The notes: a model not told the origin generated them from the letters alone. Positions 41,770 to 51,084 are shown, numbered from the stretch's first letter. The stretch: DNA of 52,578 bases from Alphaproteobacteria bacterium (GCA_016792565.1 JAEUMK010000006.1:1-52578); one strand, 5' to 3'. Numbers and translations are program-made.

Positions 41770-42912
41770 CTAGACCAGCGTCACCGAGACCGCTGCGCCT
41801 ACGCCATAGGTGATGGCGGCGGCGCCGAGGCCGATGAGCAGCTGCCGCACGCCGGAGAACAGCCATCCCCGTCCGGTGAAGAGACTGGTGCCGACGCCGA
41901 TGACGAAGAGTCCAAAGCCGCCCGCCGCCAGGCTGGCCACGACGGCGGCCCATCCGCCGAGGAAGAAGAACGGCAGCACGGGCAGGATCGCCCCGGCCGC
42001 GAAGAGCACGAACGAGGTGCCGGCCGCCGTCCAAGCCGAGCCGCCGAGTTCGTCGGGATCGACGCCCAGCTCCTCGCGGGCGAGCGTGTCGAGAGCCGAC
42101 TTGTGGTCGGCCATCAGCCGGGTCGCCAGACCTTCGGCCTCGGCCTCGGACAGCCCCTTGGACTGATAGATGAGCGAGAGTTCCTTGCGCTCCTCCTCCG
42201 GGTTCTGCGCCAGCTCCTCGGCTTCCTTGGCGATCTCGTTTTCGTAGAGTTCGCGAGAGGAAGTGACCGACTGCCATTCGCCGAGCGCCATCGAGCAGGC
42301 CCCGGCGATGAGGCCCGCGATGCCGGTCAGCAGGATCGCGCTCTCGTCGAGCGCCGCGCCGGCGACGCCCATGACGAGGCTCATGTTAGAGACGAGGCCG
42401 TCATTCGCTCCCAGCACGGCGGCGCGCAGCGCATTCCCGCCCAGATTGTGCCGCCGCCCCTCCAGCTTGGCGATCGCCGCGCCGGAGAGCGGCCCCTTGC
42501 GGCTCGGCTTCGACGGCGGCGCGGCCTGGAGCGCGGCGAGTTCGACCGCATGATCCTTCTCGGTCGCTGCGAGGCCGGCGGCGACGGCGTCGGGCTGGCC
42601 GTCATATTTGGCGCTGTCGCGGCGCTCGGCGTTCTGGATGGTCGGCAGCACGAAGCGCGGCCCGAAGCGGCGCGCGAGGAAGCCGAGGGCGCGGGTGCGG
42701 AAGCCGGGCTTGACCGCCGGCAGGCGCGCGCCCAGCGCCTCGATCTTCTTGGCCCAGAACTGCGCGTGGGTTTCCTCCACCGCCGCCAGACGCTCGAACA
42801 CCGACTTTGCGGCCGGATCGCTCTCCGCCTCGGCGAGCGCGCGATAGAGCGCCGCGCCGTCCATCTCGTCGGCGAAGTTCGCCGTCAGCCGCTCGATCTC
42901 GCCGTTCGCCAT
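41770..42912 (-). CDS. mbfA: MbfA-type ferritin-like/VIT1 fusion, probable iron exporter
   Basis: The 380-residue protein joins an N-terminal ferritin-like helical bundle (about 1-140; ANFADEMDGAALYRALAEAE and LAAVEETHAQFWAKKIE carry the Glu and His metal ligands) to a C-terminal VIT1/CCC1 membrane domain (LGANDGLVSNMSLVMG, GLIAGACSMALGEWQSV). This architecture is MbfA of Bradyrhizobium and Agrobacterium, an inner-membrane iron and peroxide-stress exporter repressed by Irr. It follows a TauD-family gene by 10 bp, so both likely use the promoter at 44034-44062. No clear Irr ICE box is seen. Confidence 0.88.
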   Translation of the reverse strand: MANGEIERLTANFADEMDGAALYRALAEAESDPAAKSVFERLAAVEETHAQFWAKKIEALGARLPAVKPGFRTRALGFLARRFGPRFVLPTIQNAERRDSAKYDGQPDAVAAGLAATEKDHAVELAALQAAPPSKPSRKGPLSGAAIAKLEGRRHNLGGNALRAAVLGANDGLVSNMSLVMGVAGAALDESAILLTGIAGLIAGACSMALGEWQSVTSSRELYENEIAKEAEELAQNPEEERKELSLIYQSKGLSEAEAEGLATRLMADHKSALDTLAREELGVDPDELGGSAWTAAGTSFVLFAAGAILPVLPFFFLGGWAAVVASLAAGGFGLFVIGVGTSLFTGRGWLFSGVRQLLIGLGAAAITYGVGAAVSVTLV

Positions 42913-42922
42913 GATCCGCCGT

Positions 42923-43774
42923 TCAGGGTGTGAAATAGGGCCGGTCGCCCTTGATGGTGACGCGCTCCATGATGCGGGGCAGGGGGAAGTAGTCCGACGC
43001 CGCATAGTGCTGGCAGGCGCGATTGTCCCAGAAGGCGAGGCTGCCGGGGCGCCAGCGGAAGCGGCACTGAAACTCGGGGATCGCGGCGCGGGCATAGAGC
43101 TCGGCCAGGACCCAGTCGCTCTGCTTCTTCGAGAGGCCGACGATCGAGTCGGTGAAGCCGGTATTGACGTAGATGCCGCGCCGCCCGGTTTCGGGATGGG
43201 TGCGGATGACGGGGTGCTCCTGCACCGGGTACTTGGCGTGCAGTTCCGCGGTGTCCTTGCCCAGCCGCTTGGCGAAGACCCGGGCGATGTCGTGCCGTGC
43301 GACGAGGCCCTCCACGAAGGTCTTGAAGGCCGGCTCCAGCGAGTCGTAGGCGGCGTACATGTCGGCGAACAGCGTGTCGCCGCCGACCTCCGGCAATTCG
43401 ATGGCCCGCAGCACCGAGCCGAGCGAGGGTTCGGCCCGCCAGGTGACGTCGGAGTGCCAGTTGTTTTCGCTGCCCTTGCTCTTGGGCCCGTGGGCGATGC
43501 GCAGCACTTCGGGATCGTCCTGGTCCTTGGGCGTCGCCGGGTGAATTTCCAGTTCGCCGAAACGGCGGGCGAAGGCGATATGCTGGGCGCGGGTGATGTC
43601 CTGGTCGCGGAAGAAGACGACCTTCCAGTCGAGCAAAGCGCGGCGGACCTCGGCGATCGCCGCATCGCTCGTGTCGCGGGCGATGTCGAAGCCGATCAGT
43701 TCGGCGCCGATCGTCGGCGAGAGGGGCCTGGCTTCGAAGTGGCGATAGGATTCGACCTTCACGGCGACGTTCAT
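42923..43774 (-). CDS. TauD/TfdA-family Fe(II)/2-oxoglutarate dioxygenase
   Basis: The 283-residue protein has the metal triad: HxD as WHSDVTW (His107, Asp109) and distal His256 in CQHYA, with Arg267 as a candidate 2-oxoglutarate ligand. RDQDITRAQHIAFARRFG is also typical. The family hydroxylates taurine, 2,4-D, alkyl sulfates and other small substrates; nothing nearby shows which. It is 10 bp upstream of mbfA on the same strand, so an Fe(II)-using enzyme and an iron exporter share a transcript. A GGGAGAAG ribosome-binding site precedes the ATG. Confidence 0.88.
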   Translation of the reverse strand: MNVAVKVESYRHFEARPLSPTIGAELIGFDIARDTSDAAIAEVRRALLDWKVVFFRDQDITRAQHIAFARRFGELEIHPATPKDQDDPEVLRIAHGPKSKGSENNWHSDVTWRAEPSLGSVLRAIELPEVGGDTLFADMYAAYDSLEPAFKTFVEGLVARHDIARVFAKRLGKDTAELHAKYPVQEHPVIRTHPETGRRGIYVNTGFTDSIVGLSKKQSDWVLAELYARAAIPEFQCRFRWRPGSLAFWDNRACQHYAASDYFPLPRIMERVTIKGDRPYFTP

Positions 43775-44033
43775 GGGGCTTCTCCCTGATGTTCTTATGT
43801 CCGCAACCGCGGCCAGTGCAGCCTAAACGTGCGTCCGGCGCAAACTGTAACCCTGCTCCCAATCCGGCAGGACGCGGTTCAATAGGACCGGGAAGGGCGG
43901 TTTTCCGGGCGCGGAAGCCGGATTGAACCCTGAATTTGCATTCGAACGTCGGTTCCGGCCGTTTGTTCATCTTCGCGGCGGCGGCGGACTGGGGCGGGTG
44001 GGCGGCGGTTCCTTCCGGGGCGAGCAAGTCGTC
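43775..44033 (-). promoter_or_regulatory. Long structured 5' leader of tauD-mbfA
   Basis: This 259-nt stretch lies between the promoter's -10 and the TauD-family ATG. On the minus strand GGTTCAAT and ATTGAACC (43922-43929 and 43876-43883) form an 8-bp stem; next to it CCGG pairs with CCGG after a 4-nt bulge, and the loop is about 27 nt. I see no known riboswitch consensus and no convincing coding frame. A leader this long in dense DNA suggests RNA-level or protein-mediated regulation. Confidence 0.45.
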
Positions 44034-44062
44034 ACTATAGGAAAATAGTCAGATCATGTCAA
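44034..44062 (-). promoter_or_regulatory. Near-consensus promoter of tauD-mbfA with overlapping dyad
   Basis: On the minus strand: -35 TTGACA (complement of 44057-44062), 17-bp spacer, -10 TATAGT (complement of 44034-44039). This is the best sigma-70-type match in the window. An ACTAT/ATAGT inverted repeat (44034-44038 and 44045-44049, 6-nt spacer) covers the -10 and part of the spacer, a natural repressor position. A small hairpin (44062-44079) at the end of the pcp gene touches the -35. Confidence 0.65.
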
Positions 44063-44078
44063 GGGCGCCGCGACGCCC

Positions 44079-44735
44079 TCAGGGCCGCAGCGCGTTCGCG
44101 ACGGTCTGGAGCACGATCTTCGCGGCGGCGAACATGTCGGCCTCGCTCATCGGCACGCCCGCCGGTTGCGGCGCGCCGGCGGCGAGCGCTTCGGCCTGCA
44201 TCGGGATCGTGTAGGGCAGGTGCACGAAGCCGGTCGGCGCCTCGGGCAGGGCGATGCGGCAGCGATAGAAGACGAGGTTGCACATATAGTCGCCCGCGCT
44301 GTCGCTCCAGTCGTGGGCGAGCCCCGCCGCCGCGAGCGCCGCGGCGATGGCGGCGAGCGGCAGGCCGCTCGCCCGCGTCGCGGGGCCGAGCGGGTCGATC
44401 CAGGGCGTCGCGGCGAAGCCGCCCGCCGCGTCCGGCCGGGCGGTCGTCTGCATGTTGAGCGCGGTACGCTCCAGCGTCACGCCGGTCGCCCTGGCGCTGA
44501 GGCCGAACTGGACGACGGCCGCGGGCTTCAGATCGGCGATCAGCGGCATCAGCGCCGCCTCGCAGACGTCATAGGTGGTGGGGAGCGTGTGCAGCGCGAG
44601 GCGCGCGCCCTCGGGCGTCCAGCCTTCCTCGCCGAGGCGCCGCATCAGCCAGGCGGTCGGGTTCAGCGGCGCGGAGGGGAAGTGCTCGAAGCCGGTCGCG
44701 AGGATCAGCGGGGCGAGGATCGGGGGAACGCTCAT
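44079..44735 (-). CDS. pcp: Pyroglutamyl-peptidase I-like protein (family C15)
   Basis: From ATG 44735 the 218-residue protein carries the C15 pattern: ATGFEHFPSAPLNPTAWL at the start, then a catalytic triad Glu89 (TLERTALN), Cys152 (SAGDYMCNLVFY) and His172 (GFVHLPY). These enzymes remove N-terminal pyroglutamate from peptides in the cytoplasm. Length matches the family (about 215). Its ATG overlaps the stop of epmB, so it is translationally coupled to the EF-P modification genes; that link is not one I know. Confidence 0.85.
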   Translation of the reverse strand: MSVPPILAPLILATGFEHFPSAPLNPTAWLMRRLGEEGWTPEGARLALHTLPTTYDVCEAALMPLIADLKPAAVVQFGLSARATGVTLERTALNMQTTARPDAAGGFAATPWIDPLGPATRASGLPLAAIAAALAAAGLAHDWSDSAGDYMCNLVFYRCRIALPEAPTGFVHLPYTIPMQAEALAAGAPQPAGVPMSEADMFAAAKIVLQTVANALRP

Positions 44736-45772
44736 CCGCGATAATCCAGCCAGTCGCCCGCCGCGCTCAGCACCTGACGCCCCGAAGCGCCCTCGCGCAG
44801 ATAGGCAGGCGTCAGAGGGGCTTTGGAGACGCCGCCCGGAATGTCGAGCACATAGGTGGGCAGCGCGAGGCCGCTGACCCGCGCGTGCAGGGCGCGCATC
44901 AGCGCCTGGCCCTCGGCGATGGTCGTGCGGAAATGCGACGTGCCGGGCGCGAGGTCGGCGTGGTGCAGGTAATAGGGCTTGATGCCCAGCTCGACGAAGC
45001 CGCGCATCAGCGCGGCGAGCGTGTCGGCGTCGTCGTTGACGCCTTTCAGCAGCACGCTCTGGCTGACCAGCGAAAGGCCCGCCTTGCGCAGCCGGCCGAT
45101 GGCGAGCGCGGCGCTTTCGGTCAGCTCGCGCGGGTGGTTGGCGTGGATGGCGACCCAGCCGGCGGCGCGAGCGGGCGCGATGGCGGCGGCGAAATCGGCG
45201 CTCACCCGTCCCGGATCGACCACCGGCACGCGGGTATGCCAGCGCAGGACGCGGATATGGGGGATCGCCTCCAGCCCGGCGACGATTTCCGCCGCGCGGC
45301 GGGGTGAGAGCATGAAGGGATCGCCGCCGGTCAGGATCACCTCGCGGATCTCCTCGTGCGCGGCGAGATAGGCGAGCGCCGCCTCCAGCGCGTCGCCCGC
45401 GAGCGGCGGGGCCTGGCCGGGGCCGACCATCTCGCGGCGGAAGCAGAAGCGGCAATAGACCGGGCAGGCGTGGATGACCTTCAGGAGCGCGCGGTCGGCG
45501 TAGCGGTGGACGAGACCGGGGACCGGCGTGTGTGCGCCGTCGCCGATGGGGTCGGCGCTTTCCTCCGGCCGCACGACGAGTTCGTCCGTGGACGGAACGA
45601 ACTGGCGGGCGATCGGATCGGCCGGGTCGGCGCGGTCGATCAGCCGCGCCATGTCGGGCGTCACCGCGATGGCGTAGCGGCGCGCCACTTCGGCCAGCGC
45701 CGGGCCGGCCGGCGCGAGGCCCGCTTCGGCGAGGGCGCGGGGATCGCGCAGGGTCAGAGCGGCGGCGTCCAT
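44732..45772 (-). CDS. epmB: EF-P beta-lysylation protein EpmB (radical SAM lysine 2,3-aminomutase-like)
   Basis: The 346-residue protein has the radical SAM motif CPVYCRFC (Cys103, Cys107, Cys110) and a PLP-lysine region near GGVSKAPL. It is shorter than catabolic lysine 2,3-aminomutase, as expected for EpmB. EpmB converts alpha-lysine to (R)-beta-lysine, which EpmA then attaches to EF-P. Its partners epmA (19-nt overlap) and efp are right next to it, which secures the assignment over a plain aminomutase. Confidence 0.93.
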   Translation of the reverse strand: MDAAALTLRDPRALAEAGLAPAGPALAEVARRYAIAVTPDMARLIDRADPADPIARQFVPSTDELVVRPEESADPIGDGAHTPVPGLVHRYADRALLKVIHACPVYCRFCFRREMVGPGQAPPLAGDALEAALAYLAAHEEIREVILTGGDPFMLSPRRAAEIVAGLEAIPHIRVLRWHTRVPVVDPGRVSADFAAAIAPARAAGWVAIHANHPRELTESAALAIGRLRKAGLSLVSQSVLLKGVNDDADTLAALMRGFVELGIKPYYLHHADLAPGTSHFRTTIAEGQALMRALHARVSGLALPTYVLDIPGGVSKAPLTPAYLREGASGRQVLSAAGDWLDYRG

Positions 45773-46815
45773 AGCACCTGCTCGATCCGCGTGGCCCCGC
45801 TCGCCAGCATCACCAGGCGGTCGAAGCCGAGGGCGACGCCGCTGGCCGGCGGCATGAGGGCGAGGGCGGCGAGGAAGTCCTCGTCCACCGGATAGCGTTC
45901 GCCGTAGAGCCGCTCCTTCTCGTCCATGGCCGCCTCATAGCGCAGACGCTGCTCGGCCGCATCGGTCAATTCGCCGAAGCCGTTGGCGAGCTCGACGCCG
46001 CAGGCATAGAGCTCGAAGCGTTCGGCGACGCGGGGCTCGTGCGGAGCGCGGCGGGCGAGGGCCGCTTCGGGCGCGGGATATTCGTAGAGGATCGTCAGCC
46101 GCGTGGGGTCGAGGGCCGGCTCGACGCGCTCGGCCATCACGCGGGTGAAGACGTCGGACCAGGAATCGTCGCCCGCCAGCGCCACGCCGGCCTTCGCCGC
46201 GGCGGCGGCGAAGCCGTCGCGGTCGGTCTCGCCATGGCCGCCGACGCTCGCCAGAAGGTCGATCCCGGCGAAGGCGCGGAAGGCTTCGGCGAGCGTCAGG
46301 CGGACCGGATCGCGTCCTGTCTCGGCCTCGTGCCCGCGCCAGACGAGGCGCGGCGCGGCGGCGGCGACGAGAGCCAGCGTGTCGGCGATGACCGCCTCGT
46401 AGGGGGCCTGCGCCCGGTACCATTCCAGCATGGTGAACTCGGCGGCGTGAAGGGGCCCCGCCTCGCGGTTGCGGAAGGCCCGGGCCAGCTCGAATATCCG
46501 CGTTTCCCCGGCCGCCAGCAGCTTCTTGGCGGAAAACTCGGGCGAGGTCGGCAGATAGCGCATCTCGCGCCGTCCGTCCGGGAAGACCCGCTCGGTGGCG
46601 AAGCCGTGGAGATGGGTTTCGGCGCAGGGCGAGGCCTGCAGCAGGGCGGTTTCGACCTCGGTGAAGCCCTCGGCCTCGAACCAGGCGCGCACCCTTGCCC
46701 TGATCCTGGCGCGAGCCGCCAGGAAGGGCCGCCGGTCGGCGTGGCGGTCCGGCCGCCACCACGGCGCTTGGCTTGCGCCGTCCGACCCTGTATCACGCGC
46801 CCAGTTTTTCGCCAT
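45754..46815 (-). CDS. epmA: EF-P lysine ligase EpmA (GenX/PoxA)
   Basis: From ATG 46815 the 353-residue protein has a class II lysyl-tRNA-synthetase catalytic core without the anticodon-binding domain. Motif 2 appears in [20 protein letters not shown] and motif 3 in [15 protein letters not shown]. EpmA attaches beta-lysine to a conserved lysine of EF-P. It is divergent from efp with only 45 bp between starts, so the promoters must overlap coding or each other. The gene overlaps epmB by 19 nt. Confidence 0.93.
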   Translation of the reverse strand: MAKNWARDTGSDGASQAPWWRPDRHADRRPFLAARARIRARVRAWFEAEGFTEVETALLQASPCAETHLHGFATERVFPDGRREMRYLPTSPEFSAKKLLAAGETRIFELARAFRNREAGPLHAAEFTMLEWYRAQAPYEAVIADTLALVAAAAPRLVWRGHEAETGRDPVRLTLAEAFRAFAGIDLLASVGGHGETDRDGFAAAAAKAGVALAGDDSWSDVFTRVMAERVEPALDPTRLTILYEYPAPEAALARRAPHEPRVAERFELYACGVELANGFGELTDAAEQRLRYEAAMDEKERLYGERYPVDEDFLAALALMPPASGVALGFDRLVMLASGATRIEQVLWTPPL

Positions 46816-46860
46816 TATCGGCTCGGTTTCCGCGCTGCATCCGCGCGCGAGGAGGATTTC

Positions 46861-47433
46861 GTGGTCAAGGTCATCGCAAGCAATGTCCGCAAAGGCAACG
46901 TCCTGGAGCTGGACGACGGCCGCCTCTATGTCGTGCTGACGGCCGAGAGCTTCTTCCCCGGCAAGGGCACCCCGACCACCCAGATCGACATGCGCCGCAT
47001 TTCGGACGGCGTGAAGACCACGCAGCGCTACAAGACGACCGACCAGGTCGAGAAGGCGCTGATCGACAACCGCGACTACACCTATCTCTACGACGACGGC
47101 GACAGCTTCGTCTTCATGAACCAGGAGAACTACGAGCAGCTGCACGTCTCCAAGGACGTGATCGGCGACCAGGCGGTCTACCTCCAGGAGAACATGAAGT
47201 GCGAGATCGCGGTCTTCAACGACCAGGCGATCTCGGTGGAGCTGCCGCAGCGCGTGGTGCTGGAGATCGTCGAGACCGAGCCGGTGACCAAGGGCCAGAC
47301 GGCCACCAGCTCGTACAAGCCGGCGCTGCTCTCGAACGGCGTGAAGAGCGCCGTGCCGCCGCACGTCTCCGCCGGCACCCGCATCGTCGTGAATACGGCG
47401 GACGGCTCCTACGTCGAGCGCGCCAAGGACTGA
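46861..47433 (+). CDS. efp: Elongation factor P
   Basis: From GTG 46861, with GAGGAGG upstream, the 190-residue protein has three domains: the KOW-like N-terminus ([20 protein letters not shown]), an OB domain and a C-terminal OB domain ending [20 protein letters not shown]. The loop FFPGKGTP carries Lys35, the site modified by EpmA/EpmB. EF-P relieves ribosome stalling at polyproline; the DUF4139 protein and sensor-protein tail here have Pro-rich runs that could depend on it. Its last 25 bp overlap the convergent acetyltransferase gene. Confidence 0.96.
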   Translation: MVKVIASNVRKGNVLELDDGRLYVVLTAESFFPGKGTPTTQIDMRRISDGVKTTQRYKTTDQVEKALIDNRDYTYLYDDGDSFVFMNQENYEQLHVSKDVIGDQAVYLQENMKCEIAVFNDQAISVELPQRVVLEIVETEPVTKGQTATSSYKPALLSNGVKSAVPPHVSAGTRIVVNTADGSYVERAKD

Positions 47434-48548
47434 TCGCGCCCGCCCCGCAGCCCGTCGCGCAGGCGGCGGGCGAGCGGCGACCGGCGCAGCGCCGCCCTCG
47501 CCCGGCCGGCGGCGACGCGCGGCCAGCCGCGCCAGCTGAGCGGCAGCGCCAGGTCGGCGAGCGGTTCCCAGCCGATGTTGAAGTTCTCCTTGTAGCCGTA
47601 GTCGCCGATCGAGAAGTCGATCCGGCGCACGCCGCGCGCGTGCAGCGCCATCAGCATGCGCTCGATCACGAGGCGCCCGGGCGAGCAATTGGTCCAGGCG
47701 CCCCCGGCATGGGCGATGCGCACCAGCGTGACGGCCCGCCCGTCCGAGACCCCGAGCAGCGCGCCGACCGTCTCGCCGTTGCAGGTCAGCGCGCCGAGCG
47801 CCACCTCGCCCGCGGCCAGGCCGTCTGCGACGAGGCGACGGTACATCGCGGCATAGGGCGGCCGGTCGAGCGCGAAGGGAACGCCGAGCTCGCGCATCCG
47901 CGCGCCCTGAAGCCGGTCGATGTCGTCGAGCAGGCGCGCCGCTTCGGCCGGGTCGGCGATCATGTCGAAGCGCGCCCCGTCGCTGCGCGTGAAGACCCGC
48001 CAGATGCGCTCCTGTTCCTTGCGGAACTTGGTCGTGCGGCTGCGCGAGTAGGCCTCGAAGCTGTCGGGCAGGACCAGCGGATGGGCGCTGAGCGCCGAGG
48101 GCCGCCAGGGGGCGGCGGCAAGCAGCGGGTTCGCCCGGCCGCCGACGGCCAGCGGCATCTTGTCGAAGGCGATCAGATCGGCCGGCGGCAGCGCCGCGCG
48201 GATCGCCCGCCACAGCGGCTGGAATGCGGCTTCGTCCGGCGGGCAGGCCGGGCCGAGGATCGGCGCGTTGTTGTCGGCGATGCCGCCGTCGGCGAAGCCG
48301 ATGACCCGCAGCCCGCCGCGCGACTGCAGGACCAGCGGCAGCAGCAGGGCGGGCGCGCCGTCGCTCTCGCGGACCGCCTCGACGATCAGCGGGCTTGCGC
48401 CCGGCTCGCCGCCGAGCGTCGCATACCAGGCGGCGAGGAATGTCCGCGCCTGGAACGGCGTCGCGCGGCCGTCGCGGGCAAGGTCCGACCAGAGGGGTGG
48501 GAGTTCGTCCCAGCGCGTCAGGCAACGTATGCGGAAGGCCGGGCTCAC
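47409..48548 (-). CDS. CelD/FemAB-like GNAT acyltransferase
   Basis: From GTG 48548 (GTGA overlap with the upstream gene) the 379-residue protein looks like the CelD/BcsL-type GNAT family: an N-terminal part with [20 protein letters not shown] and a C-terminal GNAT half with [20 protein letters not shown] and [15 protein letters not shown], then [16 protein letters not shown]. Such proteins often acylate polysaccharides or sphingolipids in surface-glycan clusters. It is the last gene of a three-gene operon with a cupin and a glycosyltransferase. Its end overlaps efp by 25 bp. Confidence 0.8.
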   Translation of the reverse strand: MSPAFRIRCLTRWDELPPLWSDLARDGRATPFQARTFLAAWYATLGGEPGASPLIVEAVRESDGAPALLLPLVLQSRGGLRVIGFADGGIADNNAPILGPACPPDEAAFQPLWRAIRAALPPADLIAFDKMPLAVGGRANPLLAAAPWRPSALSAHPLVLPDSFEAYSRSRTTKFRKEQERIWRVFTRSDGARFDMIADPAEAARLLDDIDRLQGARMRELGVPFALDRPPYAAMYRRLVADGLAAGEVALGALTCNGETVGALLGVSDGRAVTLVRIAHAGGAWTNCSPGRLVIERMLMALHARGVRRIDFSIGDYGYKENFNIGWEPLADLALPLSWRGWPRVAAGRARAALRRSPLARRLRDGLRGGRDQSLARST

Positions 48549-49498
48549 GGCAGCGCCGGCTGGAGATCGGCTATGCGTCCCGGCTTCGCCGGATCGAGAC
48601 GGAACTCGACCGGCCGCCGCGCCGCGCGCTGGCGCGTCACCCAGGACGAGCGGCGCAGCGCCGCCTGCAGCGCCGCCTTCGTCCAGTAGGCGGGGCCGGC
48701 GGTCGCGCGGCTGCGCGGCGTCAGGCCGAAGCGGTGGCGCAGCAGGGCGTTGGCGACGTTGACGCGGTGGCCGCGTGCGATCGAGGCGCTCCAGTGCTCG
48801 GAGGTGATCGAGACGTTCAGCATGCCCTGGTTCTCGACCCGGTGCGGGGCGTTGAGCGGCCAGTGCGCCATGTCGCCCGGCTCCAGTTCGACGACCGTCG
48901 CGTAGTCGTCGAACCAGGCCTCGAACGGCATGTCGACCTCGACCCCGAACAGCGCGATGTCTTCCAGGCTCTCCGGCGTCAGGAACGGCGCCCGGTTCGG
49001 ATAGATGAAGAGCCGCTTTCGCCCGTGCACCTGCCACAGCGCCTGGCCGGGCAGATCGCAGTGATAGTAGACCTGCGCGTGCGGCGAAGAGATGAGAATG
49101 CCCATCGAGGTGTTGAACATCGGCTCGCCCGGTACCTGCGCGGCGATCGCGTCGTAGGCGCCGTGGAGCATGTCGCCGTAGCGGCCGTCGACTTCGTCGA
49201 CGCGGCGCAGGTTGAGCCACATGCGGCCCTCCGCGATGCAGGCGATCACGTCGGCGCCCTTGAGGCCGCCGAGGTCGCCCTCGCGCCAGAAGCGCCGCTC
49301 CTGGCGCGCGCCCATGTGGATGAGGCTGTAGTGGCGGCGCGGATAGGCGTCGATGAGGTCGGCGAGCGCCGCCATCGACATCAATGGCTGGGTATGCAGC
49401 CGGTGCCGCGTCCGGGTCGGGACGCGGCCCCAGACCTCGGCCAGATGGGCCGGCCAGTCCTCGAAGACGCCGTTTTCGACCGGAAGGGGCGGGGTCAT
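48545..49498 (-). CDS. JmjC-like cupin (cupin_8) Fe(II)/2-oxoglutarate oxygenase-like protein
   Basis: The 317-residue protein has the JmjC-type iron triad: His146 and Asp148 in YYHCDLPG, and His219 in LNAPHRVEN. GQALWQVHGRKRLFIYP and ELEPGDMAHWP are typical of cupin_8 hydroxylases. Such proteins hydroxylate proteins or small molecules in the cytoplasm. It is coupled by ATGA to the glycosyltransferase upstream and by GTGA to the acyltransferase downstream, so a role in modifying a glycan precursor, lipid or an enzyme of that pathway is inferred. It is an uncommon partner for such enzymes. Confidence 0.8.
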   Translation of the reverse strand: MTPPLPVENGVFEDWPAHLAEVWGRVPTRTRHRLHTQPLMSMAALADLIDAYPRRHYSLIHMGARQERRFWREGDLGGLKGADVIACIAEGRMWLNLRRVDEVDGRYGDMLHGAYDAIAAQVPGEPMFNTSMGILISSPHAQVYYHCDLPGQALWQVHGRKRLFIYPNRAPFLTPESLEDIALFGVEVDMPFEAWFDDYATVVELEPGDMAHWPLNAPHRVENQGMLNVSITSEHWSASIARGHRVNVANALLRHRFGLTPRSRATAGPAYWTKAALQAALRRSSWVTRQRAARRPVEFRLDPAKPGRIADLQPALP

Positions 49499-50973
49499 CG
49501 GTTGCGCGTCCGGCAGCCGTCGATGACCTCGATGCCGGCCGCCCAGTTCAGCGTGTGCAGTCCCGTTCCGGGCCAGCCGGGACCGCCGGCGGCCAGGACC
49601 GTCTCGATTTTCTGCGCGAAGCCGTCGTCGTCCAGCTGCATGACCCGGCAGAGTGCAAGCCCCGCGCCATAGCCGGCGGCGCAGTCCTGGGCGGGACGCC
49701 ACAGGGCGCCGTCGCGGCGGAAGAAGGCGCCGGCCGGTCGGGCGCCCAGCGCGTCGAGCACGACGGGGTTGCGGCCATGCGGCTGCCACGGCCCTTCCAG
49801 CCGGTCGGACGACCAGATGTGCAGCGCGTCCCAGCTGGAGGACTCGCTGCCGCCCACCGAGCCGAACATCCACAGCCGCCCGGCCTCCTCGACGATGGTG
49901 GCGTCGCCGACCTCGATGCCGCTCAGCAGCGTCGCGTGATGGACCCAGCGATGGGGGAAGGCCTCGGCACGATAGAGGTCGACCGTGGCCGAGCCGGCGC
50001 TTTCGGGAATCATCCAGATCTGGCCGTCGCGCGCGAAGACGAACGGATAGGAGAGGTGGACGTCGCGCTCCAGCACCGGCGTCGGCGCGCCGACGGGGCC
50101 GTCCGGCCCGATCTCGACCGCCGAGATCAGCGCCCGGCCGGTGGCGTAGGGCAGGTCCTCGACGAACAGCCAGGTCCGGCCGTCCTGCGCGAAGACGAAG
50201 GGGTCGGCGTAGAATCGCGCGCCGTCGTCGGGCAGCACCGACCAGCCCCCGGCCGGCAGCGCAAGGGTGTCCTGGATGCGGCCCGCCGACGCGCGGCGCC
50301 AGCCGACATGCCAGTGCGGCGCCCCGCGCGCCAGCGCCCGGAGCACGCGGTTGAGGGCGTAGCGCAACGGCGCCAGCGCCAAGCCGCCGCGCCAGGCTGC
50401 GGTCGGCGTCAGGTCGAGCGGCGCGGCTCCCGCCGTCACGCCGCCGGCGGCGACGGCATCGGCCGCCCGGGCGAGCAGGACGGCGAGGCGCGCGCCGAGA
50501 TTGTCGAGCGAGCGCCCGATCCGGTGCGGCGCGTCGAGCCCGGGATGCATCATCGCCGGGGTGTGCGCCGCATGGCTGTCGCGCACGCCGATCAGCGGCC
50601 GGCCGCCTGACGTCAGTTCGGCGACCGCCGCCTCCTCGATCAGCGCGCCGGCATAGACCGGCGCCAGCCGGCGGAGCGGCGCGGCGTCCCAGGCACCGCC
50701 CGTCAGGTCGATTTCGAGATCGGGCGGCGCATCGCCGCCGCAGGGCTGCACATCGTCCCAGGGACATCCCGAGGCGCCGCTGCGCCGCGCCCCCGTCAGG
50801 CCTTCGAGGGCGAGGATGAGGCCGATCGCCGCCGGCAGCCTGGGACCGCCGGGCCTCAGCGCGATCGCCACCCGATGGCCGCGCCGGCGCAGAGCGTCGG
50901 CCAGCGCACGATGCCACAACCGGGCGCGGGCCGGGTCGATCGCCAGCCTGATGTCGAGCGTCCTAGCCGCCAC
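49495..50973 (-). CDS. GINT1-like (glucosamine inositolphosphorylceramide transferase-type) glycosyltransferase
   Basis: From GTG 50973 the product has about 492 residues; TTG 50982 or further upstream are alternatives, with no decisive ribosome-binding site. The N-terminal part (LDIRLAIDPARARLWHRALAD) resembles a formyltransferase-like Rossmann region. The C-terminal half is a five-bladed propeller-like domain: DDGARFYADPFVFAQDGRTW, LSYPFVFARDGQIWMIPESA and TIVEEAGRLWMFGSVGG. Bacterial proteins of this layout are called GINT1-family and occur in glycan clusters. The acceptor is unknown. Confidence 0.72.
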   Translation of the reverse strand: MAARTLDIRLAIDPARARLWHRALADALRRRGHRVAIALRPGGPRLPAAIGLILALEGLTGARRSGASGCPWDDVQPCGGDAPPDLEIDLTGGAWDAAPLRRLAPVYAGALIEEAAVAELTSGGRPLIGVRDSHAAHTPAMMHPGLDAPHRIGRSLDNLGARLAVLLARAADAVAAGGVTAGAAPLDLTPTAAWRGGLALAPLRYALNRVLRALARGAPHWHVGWRRASAGRIQDTLALPAGGWSVLPDDGARFYADPFVFAQDGRTWLFVEDLPYATGRALISAVEIGPDGPVGAPTPVLERDVHLSYPFVFARDGQIWMIPESAGSATVDLYRAEAFPHRWVHHATLLSGIEVGDATIVEEAGRLWMFGSVGGSESSSWDALHIWSSDRLEGPWQPHGRNPVVLDALGARPAGAFFRRDGALWRPAQDCAAGYGAGLALCRVMQLDDDGFAQKIETVLAAGGPGWPGTGLHTLNWAAGIEVIDGCRTRNR

Positions 50974-51084
50974 GCCGCGCAAGCCCCAAGGTCGGATCCG
51001 CAGCACGCAGGCGGCGGCGCGAACAGAAATTTCAGAGTTTGGTCCTAGTCTCGCCGGGTGAGAGTAACCGCCGCGCTTTGCGAA

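Noticed and set aside
43915-43935. A tRNA T-arm-like GGTTCAATCC on the minus strand
   Set aside because: The flanking 5-bp stem does not pair and no acceptor or anticodon arm can be folded.
41728-45600. Similar TCGTCCGTG-ACGGA palindromes near 41731 and 45582
   Set aside because: The second lies inside epmB coding sequence and the match is short; chance similarity is likely.
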